A stretch of 64,000 nt of DNA from Paracoccaceae bacterium (GCA_022824005.1 JAJEBG010000023.1:87020-151019); one strand, 5' to 3'; shown: positions 35,891 to 45,399, numbered from the stretch's first letter. The notes: generated by a model from the sequence alone, not told the origin. Numbers and translations: made by a program.

Positions 35891-36385
35891 TCACCGTTTT
35901 GAGAATTGGAAGCTACGACGCGCTTTACGTCGGCCATATTTTTTGCGTTCCACCACTCGCGCATCTCTCGTGAGGAGTCCGGCCGCTTTCAGCGCCGGCC
36001 GGAATGTCGGCTCATAGAGTTGCAGCGCTTTTGAAATTCCATGTTTGACGGCCCCCGCCTGCCCCGATAAGCCGCCGCCTCTAACGGTCGCCATCACATC
36101 AAATTGGTTCTCTACATTGACCAGTTGGAAGGGGCGGCGCAGTATCATTTGCAGGACGGGTCGGGCAAAATAGGTTTCCATTTTCTTGCCGTTGACCGTC
36201 ATTTGACCGGCACCGGGTTTGATCCACACACGAGCAATGGCATTTTTTCGCTTGCCTGTCGCATAAGAGCGGCCCCATTCGTCCCGTTGGGGCTCGCGCT
36301 GCACAACCTCCTCGGTGCTAGGCTTATCGGGTTCGGTTGACTGGTTTTTTTGTAATTCGTCCAACGATTGTAATGACTCACTCAT
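35891..36385 (-). CDS. rpsI: 30S ribosomal protein S9
   Basis: A 164-residue S9 with an N-terminal extension of about 35 acidic/polar residues before the conserved [19 protein letters not shown], which is common in alphaproteobacteria. [19 protein letters not shown] and the basic tail ending in SFQFSKR are conserved; the final Lys-Arg contacts P-site tRNA. Its start overlaps the rplM stop by four bases (ATGA), and a strong terminator follows. Confidence 0.98.
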   Translation of the reverse strand: MSESLQSLDELQKNQSTEPDKPSTEEVVQREPQRDEWGRSYATGKRKNAIARVWIKPGAGQMTVNGKKMETYFARPVLQMILRRPFQLVNVENQFDVMATVRGGGLSGQAGAVKHGISKALQLYEPTFRPALKAAGLLTRDARVVERKKYGRRKARRSFQFSKR

Positions 36386-36852
36386 TGTGATGCCTCTCGT
36401 GTATTCTTCTTGTTCATTGATGCCACCATTAGGATTTCAGGTTTCTGCGCTTCATGTGGATGATGGGGGCCGGCATAGACACGAAGGTGGGTCATCAGTT
36501 TTCTCGACAATCGATTGCCTGGAAGCATGCGTTGAACCGCCTTTAGAACGAGCCGTTCTGGATGCTTGCCTTGTAGAATTTTTTCTGCCGTGCGTGATTT
36601 GATCCCCCCCGGATAGCCAGTATGCCAAAAATAAGTTTTCTGTTTACGTTTCCGTCCGGTCAATTGAATCTTCTCGGCATTCACGACCACAACATTGTCT
36701 CCACAATCCATGTGAGGCGTGAACATGGCTTTATGTTTGCCCCTTAACCGAGTGGCCACAACAGCGGCGAGTCGTCCCAAAACGATTCCCTCGGCATCAA
36801 TGACAATCCAATTTTTTTGAATGTCCTCGGGCTTAGCTGAATATGTTCGCAT
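36382..36852 (-). CDS. rplM: 50S ribosomal protein L13
   Basis: L13, the standard partner of S9. The frame runs upstream to 36879, but the ATG at 36852 gives the usual [15 protein letters not shown] start and has GGA about eight bases upstream. [36 protein letters not shown] and [14 protein letters not shown] are conserved. Length 156 residues. The ~120 bases upstream are A/T-rich and should carry the operon promoter. Confidence 0.98.
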   Translation of the reverse strand: MRTYSAKPEDIQKNWIVIDAEGIVLGRLAAVVATRLRGKHKAMFTPHMDCGDNVVVVNAEKIQLTGRKRKQKTYFWHTGYPGGIKSRTAEKILQGKHPERLVLKAVQRMLPGNRLSRKLMTHLRVYAGPHHPHEAQKPEILMVASMNKKNTREASQ

Positions 36853-36974
36853 TGATTTTCCGTCGTTGACCGGTGGCAAAGTCTCAACTCTAGCAGGAAA
36901 CTTTCACTTGTCAACAGTAATCTTGCTTTACTTCTTGTTTTTTATTGCAAATTTGGTAGGGTAATATATTACCT

Positions 36975-37394
36975 CTAGCCATTATTTTCCAATTTTGGTG
37001 CCAACGCGTAAGTCATCCCGGCCCGTGCCACGGGCCGATCATCGCCGTCCGAGAACATCAACACATCGCCCACCGCCAACCGGCGGCCTAATTTTAGTAA
37101 ACGTCCCTCCGCGATCAGGTCTGCAGGTTTTGGCCGACGCATGAAATCAATCGAACTGTTGACTGTCACGGCGAGTTTCTGACCTTCAAGCGAGGCCAAT
37201 AAAATCACATAGATTGTCGCGTCAGCGAGACCGAACATTGTCGGCCCAGCGATCGTGCCGCCAGGCCGGAGATTGTTATCGGACACTTTCCATCTTGTTT
37301 TTGCAAAACTCCCATCAAGCTGTTCGATCGACAATTGGCGGGCGACGATGGGGAATTCTCTTTGCAGAAATGTATTGATGGCATCAATGTCCAT
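36975..37394 (-). CDS. PaaI-family hotdog-fold thioesterase
   Basis: A 139-residue single hotdog-domain protein. RPGGTIAGPTMFGLADATIY is the long helix region with the catalytic aspartate, then AVTVNSSIDFMRRPKPADL and ARAGMTYALAP. It should hydrolyse an acyl-CoA thioester; the substrate is unknown. The ATG at 37394 has a GGAG site, better than the ATG at 37406. It lies downstream of ctaA on the same strand and is not the phenylacetate-cluster PaaI at 57069. Confidence 0.86.
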   Translation of the reverse strand: MDIDAINTFLQREFPIVARQLSIEQLDGSFAKTRWKVSDNNLRPGGTIAGPTMFGLADATIYVILLASLEGQKLAVTVNSSIDFMRRPKPADLIAEGRLLKLGRRLAVGDVLMFSDGDDRPVARAGMTYALAPKLENNG

Positions 37395-37690
37395 AGGAAT
37401 CTCCATAAGTGCGAATTATGATGGCGCCGTTGATCATCGGCCTTGATGAGCCCACGACCTATGTGCAGTTTACCGTTATATCTTATAGGTCGTATTGTAA
37501 TCACTAAACTGCTGATCTTGGGCCAAAATCAATCATCATCGCAACGTCTCTCGGTTAAAGACGAGGGCGCATGGCAAAGGCGCAAATTTCTTTGGTCTAC
37601 TTCGCGGGAAACCTCTTCATTCTCTCTTTGATTCTCGAGTTCCGTCTCTCCGTTGGCCTGATTCCTCTCATCGGAAGAAGCGGCATACCA
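37395..37690. promoter_or_regulatory. Upstream region of the hotdog thioesterase gene, with inverted repeat
   Basis: ACGACCTAT (37454-37462) is repeated inverted as ATAGGTCGT (37485-37493), 60 to 100 bases upstream of the thioesterase start. This could be an operator or the end hairpin of the ctaA transcript; no T-run follows. No gene is supported in this 296-base gap. Confidence 0.35.
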
Positions 37691-38815
37691 TCACCGTGCC
37701 ATATGTCGAGGATAACGCGCCATGAAACGTCCCCAAATGACCACCAAGAAGAGAACAAGAGCACCGAACTGGTGCACAATAGCCATAGGCAGAATGGCCG
37801 ACCAGAGTGCGGTTAAAATTCCCATGATTGTTTGCGCCAACACGAGGAAGAAAACGATTGTGAAGACCCACCTCGTTTGCGCATTGCCAATCCGTCGGCT
37901 CAAAACCCAGAGAAACAGCGAAAATAAAACAGTGAGATAACCGAGAATACGATGATTGAAATGCACTAGTGAGACGTTGGAAATAAAATTTAACCACCAT
38001 GGTGTCATATCAAAACTGTTTGACGGCAGGAATTCGCTATTCATCAATGGCCAAGTGGGAAAGGACAGGCCGGCGTCATTGCCGGCCACTAAAGCACCGG
38101 CAATCAATTGCAATAATATCAGTAAAATCATCATCGTCGCCGCGATTTCTAATTTAACCTCCCGAAAGCGCCGAGCCTGGAGGAGAATGTGCGGTGGCCG
38201 GCTAAGGAGAAGGATTTCCCAAAATGTCAGTCCCGCGACCGAAAATGCCAACGCTAGATGTGTGGCTAACCGGTAGGGCGAAACATCAATGGCATCGCCG
38301 ACAAAACCACTCGATACCATCCACCAACCAATGGCCCCTTGGACGCCAATTAGAGATCCTATGACCAATAGCCGCTTAACTCGAGGCGTTGTGAGATGTT
38401 TACCGATCGCAAACCAGACAAATCCGATGGCCCAAGTCAAGCCAACAAGGCGTCCAAGCTGTCTGTGTCCCCATTCCCACCAATAAATGACTTTGAACGC
38501 CGAGAGACTCATATCAAAATTTTGAACACGAAACTCTGTTGTTTGTTGATATTTTTCGAACTCAGATTGCCAGACTGTCTCGCTGAAGGGGGGAAAGACT
38601 CCTCGTACGGGTTCCCACTCGGTCATCGAAAGGCCCGAATCGGTCAAACGAGTGAGTCCACCAACCACGATCGTCATGGCCGTCAATACCAGCAGTCCCA
38701 AGAGCCATATTCGAACATTTCGCTGTCTTCGTTCAGATCGAAACTGTGAACTATTGATGACACGCTTTTGCTCGTCTGGTGATTCAACTTCCTCAAAGAT
38801 CAGCCGTTTAGCCAT
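37691..38815 (-). CDS. ctaA: Haem A synthase (COX15/CtaA)
   Basis: A polytopic membrane enzyme oxidising the C8 methyl of haem O to make haem A for aa3-type oxidases. GGLTRLTDSGLSMTEWEPV near residues 52-70, YWWEWGHRQLGRLVGL with a haem-ligand histidine, and HFNHRILGYL in the second half are type-2 COX15 signatures. Eight hydrophobic segments are visible in 374 residues. Its start overlaps the trmJ stop by eight bases. The first ~35 residues are a hydrophilic cytoplasmic tail. Confidence 0.96.
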   Translation of the reverse strand: MAKRLIFEEVESPDEQKRVINSSQFRSERRQRNVRIWLLGLLVLTAMTIVVGGLTRLTDSGLSMTEWEPVRGVFPPFSETVWQSEFEKYQQTTEFRVQNFDMSLSAFKVIYWWEWGHRQLGRLVGLTWAIGFVWFAIGKHLTTPRVKRLLVIGSLIGVQGAIGWWMVSSGFVGDAIDVSPYRLATHLALAFSVAGLTFWEILLLSRPPHILLQARRFREVKLEIAATMMILLILLQLIAGALVAGNDAGLSFPTWPLMNSEFLPSNSFDMTPWWLNFISNVSLVHFNHRILGYLTVLFSLFLWVLSRRIGNAQTRWVFTIVFFLVLAQTIMGILTALWSAILPMAIVHQFGALVLFLVVIWGRFMARYPRHMAR

Positions 38816-39581
38816 TGTCCATTCCTTTCATCTCCTGACTCGCTGACGCTGATTGTTGAGGGGTTCGAGTTAAAGCCCGGCGAACGCCATGTAAGGTGCG
38901 CAATTCTGCTTCCGACAGGTCCATCCGCATCAATAAATTACGTAAGTTCAGTTCCATCCCAGAGGCGTTTTCAGGCGACCAAAAATAATCTCGGGTACGC
39001 AAGTTTTCGACAAGAAGGTCAACAAATTTGGCTTTATCATTGACATCAGCCGGAACCATTGGGGCGACGGGCTTAACGCCCTCGCCGTCTCCTGAACACA
39101 TCCATTCGTAACAGATGATCGCGACCGATTGCGCGAGATTGAGAGACTTAAACTCCTCATTGACAGGAATTTCAATAATCGCATTGGCAACAGCTAAGTC
39201 CTTATTTTCTAATCCCGATCGCTCAGGCCCGAGGACGACCGCGATGCCTTGCCCATCAGAAACCCGTTGCCGGGCTTCGATCATCGCTTCTCTCGGATTC
39301 AAGATCGGTTTTCTGATGTCTCGCCGCCTTGCCGTCATCGCATAGACGTAATGGATGCCGTCGAGACTGTCAGTTAAAGTCGGCAAAATCGCGGCATTGT
39401 CAAGAACCCGTCCCGCGCCGCTCGCCATAGCGGCGGCATCGGGGTTGGGCCATTTATCTCGTGGGTTGACCAATCGCAAGTCATGCAAGGCGAAATTCAT
39501 CATGACTCGCGCCGCGGCCCCAATATTTTCACCGAGTTGGGGTTTAACCAATACGAGAGTGAGGTGTGCTGGATTTTCCAT
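38808..39581 (-). CDS. trmJ: tRNA (cytidine/uridine-2'-O-)-methyltransferase, TrmJ type
   Basis: A SPOUT-fold RNA 2'-O-methyltransferase; TrmJ methylates position 32 of certain tRNAs. LVKPQLGENIGAAARVM is motif 1, VVLGPERSGLENKDLAVA motif 2, and VNEEFKSLNLAQSVAIICYE motif 3 forming the knot. A C-terminal helical domain follows. The ATG at 39581 gives MENPAHLTL; another ATG at 39599 would add six residues. It precedes ctaA. Confidence 0.92.
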   Translation of the reverse strand: MENPAHLTLVLVKPQLGENIGAAARVMMNFALHDLRLVNPRDKWPNPDAAAMASGAGRVLDNAAILPTLTDSLDGIHYVYAMTARRRDIRKPILNPREAMIEARQRVSDGQGIAVVLGPERSGLENKDLAVANAIIEIPVNEEFKSLNLAQSVAIICYEWMCSGDGEGVKPVAPMVPADVNDKAKFVDLLVENLRTRDYFWSPENASGMELNLRNLLMRMDLSEAELRTLHGVRRALTRTPQQSASASQEMKGMDNG

Positions 39582-39806
39582 TATGGATTTTGACATCAAT
39601 TGCGCCTTGGAAAACCATGATCATAAGTGGCTCACATCTGTGGTGAGTCATTCTCCGGCCTGTCCTTCAAAATAATGTCTTTTGATGGGCTTTAAAGATA
39701 TCCCATAATTTCCACGAAAAGTCGGTAAAATGCGACGAGATATAACCAAATTACCCATCGCCAAGTCAGGTTAACAAAATTATAAGGTTGTGAGAGAGGA
39801 GCGAAG

Positions 39807-40397
39807 ATGTCGGTTGCTGCTGTTCATCAACGCGCTGAGCCAAAAATATGTTTGTGTCTTCAGCCAAACTGCGCCCTTCCAAGTTGGGCCGCATCTGTCA
39901 AAGCGATGTTGGACAATCCTCGCGTCGGTTGTGTTCGGTTATCGCACCGGTCAGCGACGGATGAGCAACTCAAAACAATTGTCGAATTTGTCAAAGAATC
40001 TATCGGTGAACGCCATACTGTTCTCGTGATCACTTCGCGAATTGATCTTGTCACGCCGCTCTCACTTGACGGCGTTCATCTCAACGGATCAATGGGGTTG
40101 ATTCGTGAAGCCCGCTCCTCTTTGGGCAAAGATGCCGTGATCGGTGCATTTTGCGGGGCCACCCGAGACCGCGGTCTCGTAGCCGCGGAAAACGGAGCTG
40201 ATTATGTGTCTTTTGGCCCGATTTCACAAACCGATCAAGCAGGTGTGGAGATCGCTCCACCTTCATTATTCTCATGGTGGAAAGAATTCACGACCGTTGC
40301 ATCAATGGCCGAAGGTGGCATTGTTCAAAGCCACCTCACGCATATGTCTTTGGCCACTGACTATCTTGTCATTGAGGATCTGTCTCATCAAGTCTGA
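39807..40397 (+). CDS. Thiamine-phosphate-synthase-like (ThiE/TenI fold) protein
   Basis: A 196-residue TIM-barrel protein of the ThiE/TenI group. LDGVHLNGSMGLIREAR, DAVIGAFCGATRDRGLVAAENGADYVSFGPIS are arranged as in ThiE. However, the usual NDR before the GVHL strand is TSR, the GQxD segment is NGSMG, and the TxTK motif after the GADY strand is TDQAG. These are substrate or diphosphate residues, so thiamine phosphate synthase activity is doubtful. A GAGAGGAG site precedes the ATG. No other thiamine gene is nearby. Confidence 0.75.
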   Translation: MSVAAVHQRAEPKICLCLQPNCALPSWAASVKAMLDNPRVGCVRLSHRSATDEQLKTIVEFVKESIGERHTVLVITSRIDLVTPLSLDGVHLNGSMGLIREARSSLGKDAVIGAFCGATRDRGLVAAENGADYVSFGPISQTDQAGVEIAPPSLFSWWKEFTTVASMAEGGIVQSHLTHMSLATDYLVIEDLSHQV

Positions 40398-40894
40398 AGG
40401 GGTGCCAAAAGTCTGTATCTGTAGATTCACGATTCTTGGCCCAGTTTTGTCAACCGAAAGGACCGTTAATTTGAAGTCGCAGAACTATTTTGGTTATGAC
40501 ATGTCATTACTTCCCAAACGACGTCTTGGCATCAGAGCATATTCTCAAGTGATTTTGCACAAATAGTTTGAGAGCGGCTGTCAGGCCACCAGCTGACATG
40601 AAGGAGTTGAAAAACCAAGCCCCATTCACCTTATTTTCAAATTTCATTTCTTCACGGCAAGATTGGCATTCTCAACAATGAAACTGAGCTTTCTATCTTG
40701 GCTTCAATAGGTTGCCAAGGCTCACCAAATTGCGCCGCCGAGGCACGGATTTTAAATCATTTGATTTCTCTTCATAATGCCGGACCAAAGTGACTTTAGG
40801 CAAAAATTTTGTTGATATTGTGGTTTAGGCTTTAATCACCGCATTATTTGGCATAGATATTCCACAAAACAACCAAATAGACATTTAACGATTG
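40398..40894. other. Intergenic region between the ThiE-like gene and gmk
   Basis: About 500 A/T-rich bases with no supported gene. A small palindrome AAATCATTTGATTT occurs near 40754-40767 and a TGTCAG/CTGACA repeat near 40580-40600; neither is followed by a T-run. The gmk promoter is expected in the last 100 bases. Confidence 0.5.
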
Positions 40895-41578
40895 ATGTTA
40901 GGAATGAGCGGTAAAGAAAAACAACCATTGATTGAACAACACCGGAGAGGTTTGCTGATCATATTATCATCGCCTTCCGGCGCTGGTAAAACGACGTTGG
41001 CACGAAAACTTACAGGTTGGGATCCGACAATTCAATTTTCTGTGTCGGCCACTACCCGCCCCCCTCGTGACGGCGAGAAGGATGGCCGCGAATATCATTT
41101 CTGCTCAACCGATGAATTTACCTCGATGGTCAAAGACAATGTCTTGCTGGAATCAGCCACGGTGTTTGGTCATCAATATGGCTCACCTCGTGAGCCGGTT
41201 GAAAGGGCCATTGAGGCGTCAAGGGACGTGGTATTTGATATCGATTGGCAAGGGGGCGTGCAGATCAAACAATCGGCACATGCGGCGGACGCGATCACCA
41301 TCTTCGTCCTCCCCCCTTCAATCAAAGAATTGAAGAAGCGATTGATTGAGCGGGGTAAAGACTCCCTTGATTCGATCGAATTGAGAATCAAGAAAGCCGA
41401 AAGAGAGATTTGTCATTGGTCAAAGTATGATTATGTCCTGATCAACAACAACATCAACGATACACTTGCAAACATTAAGCAAATCGTTCTTGCTGAACGA
41501 AATCGACGTGAAAGGAAACTTGGGATTTCAGATTTCGTGGCGGGTTTGCTGAGTGAATTTAAAGACGCAAGAAAATGA
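40895..41578 (+). CDS. gmk: Guanylate kinase
   Basis: Phosphorylates GMP to GDP. The P-loop LSSPSGAGKTTLARKL is near residue 25, GMP-binding SVSATTRPPRDGEKDGREYHF follows, then GHQYGSPREPVERAI and DIDWQGGVQIKQ. The start is ambiguous: TTG 40892, ATG 40895 and ATG 40904 are in frame, none with well-spaced Shine-Dalgarno. Its stop overlaps the next start (ATGA). Confidence 0.96.
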   Translation: MLGMSGKEKQPLIEQHRRGLLIILSSPSGAGKTTLARKLTGWDPTIQFSVSATTRPPRDGEKDGREYHFCSTDEFTSMVKDNVLLESATVFGHQYGSPREPVERAIEASRDVVFDIDWQGGVQIKQSAHAADAITIFVLPPSIKELKKRLIERGKDSLDSIELRIKKAEREICHWSKYDYVLINNNINDTLANIKQIVLAERNRRERKLGISDFVAGLLSEFKDARK

Positions 41579-42111
41579 CGCTCTATACCCTCGACGGCAT
41601 CCATCCCACCCTTCCTAAATGCCAAAGTTATTGGATCTCCCCCGATACACATATCATTGGTGATGTCAGAATCAGTGAATGGGCCTCAATTTGGTTTGGC
41701 TCCATTTTACGGGGAGACAATGAGCCGATTACGATTGGAGTTGGCTCCAACGTTCAAGAACATTGTGTTTTGCACACGGATATTGGGTTTCCCCTAGAGG
41801 TTGGGGCCGATTGCACCGTCGGACATCGGGTCATCCTCCATGGCTGTCACATTGAAGACGGCTGCTTAATTGGTATGGGCGCCACACTTCTCAATGGCTC
41901 TCGAATTGGCAAGAAATCAGTTGTGGGAGCCAACTCTCTTGTCACCGAAAGAAAAGAGTTTCCGGCCGCCTCCTTGATCATGGGCTCGCCTGCCCAACTG
42001 GTTCGCCAATTGACCGAAGAAGAATGCGACCAATTTGGACAAGCCGCCGCTCATTACCGAGCAAACATCACCCGCTACCGAGACGGATTGGCCGTCGTGC
42101 CAAAGGGATGA
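41575..42111 (+). CDS. Gamma-carbonic-anhydrase-like hexapeptide-repeat protein
   Basis: A 178-residue left-handed beta-helix protein of the PaaY/YrdA/CaiE group. WASIWFGSILRGDNEPITIG, NVQEHCVLHTD, CTVGHRVILHGCHIEDGCLIGMG and VVGANSLVTE show the hexapeptide pattern with three histidines placed as metal ligands. Such proteins are metal-binding trimers, some with carbonic anhydrase or thioesterase activity; activity here is unknown. Its start overlaps gmk by four bases and the DUF3553 gene follows at once. Confidence 0.88.
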   Translation: MTLYTLDGIHPTLPKCQSYWISPDTHIIGDVRISEWASIWFGSILRGDNEPITIGVGSNVQEHCVLHTDIGFPLEVGADCTVGHRVILHGCHIEDGCLIGMGATLLNGSRIGKKSVVGANSLVTERKEFPAASLIMGSPAQLVRQLTEEECDQFGQAAAHYRANITRYRDGLAVVPKG

Positions 42112-42115
42112 TCAT

Positions 42116-42301
42116 ATGCTTGAGCTGAATGCTTTCTTGACTCCTGGCAATCTTGTGGTGAATCCAAAAGAACCCCAATGGGGACGAGGGCAAGTCCAAT
42201 CTGTCATTGATCGTTTGATTACCGTCAATTTTGAGAATGCAGGAAAACTGACAATCAACGGGAGCCTTATCGAGTTGGAATTGTCGGAGGATAGCCCTTG
42301 A
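42116..42301 (+). CDS. DUF3553 domain protein
   Basis: A 61-residue protein. It begins LELNAFLTPGNLVVNP and has WGRGQVQSVIDRLITVNFE and AGKLTINGSLIELEL, the pattern of the small DUF3553 family, a predicted SH3-like barrel resembling the CarD/UvrD-end type. Function unknown. A longer frame begins at 42035 inside the upstream gene, but only the ATG at 42116 gives the family's start. It is three bases after the preceding stop's end region, so likely co-transcribed. Confidence 0.85.
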   Translation: MLELNAFLTPGNLVVNPKEPQWGRGQVQSVIDRLITVNFENAGKLTINGSLIELELSEDSP

Positions 42302-42368
42302 TAATGATCCCCATTGTTTGATGGGCGCATAAAAACAGCGCCATCATCTAACAGGAGAGGTCAAACAC

Positions 42369-43151
42369 ATGTCCAAAGGTCAGCCTCTTGAAGTTCGGAT
42401 AGCCACATCGGAGTCCGACCTCCTAGGTGCCCAAAGGCTCCGTTATCAGGTGTTTGTGAAAGAGTTTCAGGCACAAGGAGGCGGTATTGACCATGAGCGG
42501 AAGATTGAAACCGATCAATTTGATTCCTTTGTCGACAACCTTATTCTCGTCGATTCTCAGCGCGACGAACAATTAGGTGAACATGTCGTTGGCGTCTACC
42601 GGCTGATGACCAGCCAAGCGGCGGCAGAAGGTGTGGGTTTCTATTCCCAATCAGAATTCAATCTCATGCCTTTGATTAAATCTGGCCGTTCACTTGTGGA
42701 ACTCGGCCGTTCATGCGTTCATCCAGACTATCGTGGCGGTATGTCCATGTTTCTCCTATTCAATGGCGTGGCCGATTATGTGCTCGACAAACAGATTGAA
42801 ATCATGTTCGGCGTGGCCAGTTTTCATGGCACCGAATCCGATAAGCTCATCAACACGCTGTCCTTCCTGAATTGCGAACATTTGGCCCCCAAGGCATTGC
42901 GTGTCAAGGCTCACAAACAAACGGATGTTCCTCCCCTTCAACTTTTGCCTTGTGAACAGGTGGATCGAATCGCCGCCACCAAAGAAATTCCTCCTTTGAT
43001 CAAATCGTATTTGCGGCTCGGCGGTGTTGTTGGAGACGGCGTGTATTTTGACTATGAATTTAACTCCACAGATATCTTTCTCCTCGTTGATACGCTCAAC
43101 ATGTCGGAAGATCGTGAGCGCAGATACAGAAAATACCGAGGCAAATTTTGA
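42369..43151 (+). CDS. olsB: L-ornithine N-alpha-acyltransferase
   Basis: OlsB transfers a 3-hydroxyacyl chain from ACP to ornithine, making lyso-ornithine lipid. GAQRLRYQVFVKEF, GVYRLMTSQAAAE, FYSQSEFNLMPL, LVELGRSCVHPDYRGG and FGVASFHGTE are family blocks of this GNAT-fold enzyme. Length is 260 residues. A CAGGAGAGG site precedes the ATG. It overlaps olsA by four bases, and the pair makes the full ornithine-lipid pathway. Confidence 0.94.
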   Translation: MSKGQPLEVRIATSESDLLGAQRLRYQVFVKEFQAQGGGIDHERKIETDQFDSFVDNLILVDSQRDEQLGEHVVGVYRLMTSQAAAEGVGFYSQSEFNLMPLIKSGRSLVELGRSCVHPDYRGGMSMFLLFNGVADYVLDKQIEIMFGVASFHGTESDKLINTLSFLNCEHLAPKALRVKAHKQTDVPPLQLLPCEQVDRIAATKEIPPLIKSYLRLGGVVGDGVYFDYEFNSTDIFLLVDTLNMSEDRERRYRKYRGKF

Positions 43152-44017
43152 CCGGTTGGGACAAAGCCGATCAACCAAACCCTCCCCGTTACAGAATCGT
43201 GAATGTGTTTTTGTTTACGGTTCGATTTCTTGCCATGGGACTGATTATTTATGGCTTGCTCGTTTTATTTCTTCTTGTCCGCCTCTTGGAGTGGCCATGG
43301 AGAAAGCGGGCTTTTTCACCCTTTATCACTCAATGGGTTTGCCACCTCTCGCTCAAGGTGATGGGGCTCAAAGTGAATCGCCTTGGCCAACAATTAAAGA
43401 CTCAACACGTGATCGTCTCTAACCATGTCAGTTGGCTTGACATATTTGTTCATAACTCTCTACAACCAACTGTTTTTGTGGCAAAAAGTGAAATTTCTGA
43501 ATGGGTAGGAATCGCCTTACTCGCCAAGGCAACAGGAACGGTCTTTATCAAACGCGACCCTAGAGATGCGATTCAACAAAGCGCTGTTATCGTCGAAAGA
43601 TTGCGGCGCGGTGATCCGTTGCTTTTCTTTCCTGAAGGCACGAGCACGGATGGGTTGCGCGTTCTTAAATTCAAATCCACACTCTTCGCTTCGTTCCTAG
43701 CCCCCGACGTGAGGAAAGGCTTGCAGATTCAACCTGTGACATTGCGCTATTGCCCAGAAGCTGATTTGCCACCGTCATTTTATGGGTTTTGGGGAGACGA
43801 GACTTTGGCCTCATCACTATTCAAAGTCCTTGGCAGCAATAAAAATGGCACCGTCGATTATATTTATCATCGCCCCCTAAAAGTCACTGACTTTACCGAT
43901 AGGAAAGAGTTAGCCTTGGCTTGCGAGTCCCTGGTACGCGATGGTTTGGCGCAAGCCAATGACGGCGTTTCTGCGCAGACAGAAATGAAACCAATCTCTG
44001 ACTTGAACACTGGGTAG
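43148..44017 (+). CDS. olsA: Lyso-ornithine lipid O-acyltransferase (1-acylglycerol-phosphate acyltransferase family)
   Basis: A membrane acyltransferase. A hydrophobic anchor lies at about residues 20-48; the catalytic HxxxxD motif is SNHVSWLDIFVHN near 95, and the acyl-acceptor motif LLFFPEGTSTDGLRVL near 160. Sitting directly after olsB with a TTGA overlap, it should add the second acyl chain to lyso-ornithine lipid; general lysophosphatidate acylation is the alternative. The start is the overlapping TTG at 43148. It is convergent with the DAHP synthase gene. Confidence 0.9.
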   Translation: MTGWDKADQPNPPRYRIVNVFLFTVRFLAMGLIIYGLLVLFLLVRLLEWPWRKRAFSPFITQWVCHLSLKVMGLKVNRLGQQLKTQHVIVSNHVSWLDIFVHNSLQPTVFVAKSEISEWVGIALLAKATGTVFIKRDPRDAIQQSAVIVERLRRGDPLLFFPEGTSTDGLRVLKFKSTLFASFLAPDVRKGLQIQPVTLRYCPEADLPPSFYGFWGDETLASSLFKVLGSNKNGTVDYIYHRPLKVTDFTDRKELALACESLVRDGLAQANDGVSAQTEMKPISDLNTG

Positions 44018-44022
44018 GAAAT

Positions 44023-45399
44023 TTAGGCCTTGATTGCCCTTCTGGGCGCAGGCGGATGCAATCGTGACATTTCTTCCGCCAATAAAAATGCCAATTCCAA
44101 CGATTGCGTGGAATTCAACCTTGGGTCACAGAATGTGTGATAGCGGTCTTTCAAATTTTCGTCTGATACCGCGCTCACGCCACCGGTACATTCTGTCACA
44201 TCCTTGCCGGTCATCTCAAAGTGCACGCCGCCCGGATAACTGCCCTCGGCGTTATGGACCGCCAAATATTCACTGAGCTCGGATCTTACACAATCAAAAC
44301 GCCGTGTCTTGAAACCACTCTTTGATTTGACGGTGTTTCCGTGCATGGGATCGCAACACCAAGCGACATTGGCACCTATGTTTTTGACCGATTGGATGAG
44401 AGCTGGAAGGTGGTCACTGACCTTGCCGGCCCCAAATCTTGAAATGAGGAGGATTTTTCCTTCTTCATTCGATGGATTGAGGCGATCAAGCAAAACACAA
44501 AGGTCGCTTGGAGAGAGTGAGGGGCCGCATTTAATGCCGATGGGATTTTGTACACCCCGACAAAAGTCAACATGGGCTCCATCAGGTTGACGGGTGCGGT
44601 CTCCAATCCATACCAGATGGCCGGAGCCGGCGATCGGTTCTCCCGATGTCGAGTCTATTCGACACAGAGCTTCTTCGTAATTTAGAAGCAAAGCTTCATG
44701 GCTGGTATAAAAGTTAACTCGCTTCAATCCTCCAATACGGTCAGAGTTCAGCCCCGCGGCGTTGATAAAATCGAGGGCATCGGTGATACGGCAGGATAGG
44801 TCTTGATATTTCTTCGCCTCTTCGCCTTCTGTAAACCCTAATGTCCAAGCGTGTAAGCGGTGGATATCCGCATATCCTCCTTGACTGAAGGCTCGCAAGA
44901 GATTGATCGTCGCCGCAGATTGTGTGTAGGCTTGCAACATTCGCCCCGGTTTGGGGACCCGCGCCGCCTCATTAAAATCAATTTCGTTAATGATGTCTCC
45001 ACGGAAGGATGGCAACTTCTTGTCGCCCTTGATTTCGAACTCAGCCGAGCGAGGTTTGGCAAACTGCCCAGCGATCCGACCGAGTTTGACAACTGGCCTT
45101 TTGGCACTGAAGGTCAAGATAATCGCCATTTGAAGCAGAATTCGAAATGTGTCCCGAACACTGTCGGCGTTGAATTCCTCAAAACTTTCTGCACAATCTC
45201 CACCTTGAAGCAAGAAAGCCTCTCCCCGACAGACTCTTGCCAACTCTTGTCGCAGTTGGCGAACCTCTCCGGCAAACACCAAAGGGGGGAATTGCGATAA
45301 TTGCTTTTCCACCATCGCAAGTGATTCTAGGTCTGGATAGGCTGGCATCTGAACGCTTGGCTTTGAACGCCATCCTGACTTGCTCCAATTTTGAGCCAT
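44023..45399 (-). CDS. 3-deoxy-7-phosphoheptulonate synthase, class II
   Basis: A 458-residue plant-type (AroAII) DAHP synthase, the first step of the shikimate pathway. The conserved pieces are WRSKPSVQMPAYPDLESL at the N-terminus, LQGGDCAESFEEF with the metal-ligand cysteine, PVVKLGRIAGQFAKPRS, TSHEALLLNYEEALCR, HLVWIGDRTRQPDGAHV, GIKCGPSLSPSDL and WCCDPMHGN. Class II enzymes are unrelated in sequence to AroFGH and are widespread in alphaproteobacteria. It lies downstream of the sugar dehydrogenase on the same strand. Confidence 0.96.
   Translation of the reverse strand: MAQNWSKSGWRSKPSVQMPAYPDLESLAMVEKQLSQFPPLVFAGEVRQLRQELARVCRGEAFLLQGGDCAESFEEFNADSVRDTFRILLQMAIILTFSAKRPVVKLGRIAGQFAKPRSAEFEIKGDKKLPSFRGDIINEIDFNEAARVPKPGRMLQAYTQSAATINLLRAFSQGGYADIHRLHAWTLGFTEGEEAKKYQDLSCRITDALDFINAAGLNSDRIGGLKRVNFYTSHEALLLNYEEALCRIDSTSGEPIAGSGHLVWIGDRTRQPDGAHVDFCRGVQNPIGIKCGPSLSPSDLCVLLDRLNPSNEEGKILLISRFGAGKVSDHLPALIQSVKNIGANVAWCCDPMHGNTVKSKSGFKTRRFDCVRSELSEYLAVHNAEGSYPGGVHFEMTGKDVTECTGGVSAVSDENLKDRYHTFCDPRLNSTQSLELAFLLAEEMSRLHPPAPRRAIKA

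Noticed and set aside
40204..40566. 120-codon frame overlapping the ThiE-like gene
   Set aside because: It is out of frame within the ThiE-like gene for over half its length and lacks protein-like composition.
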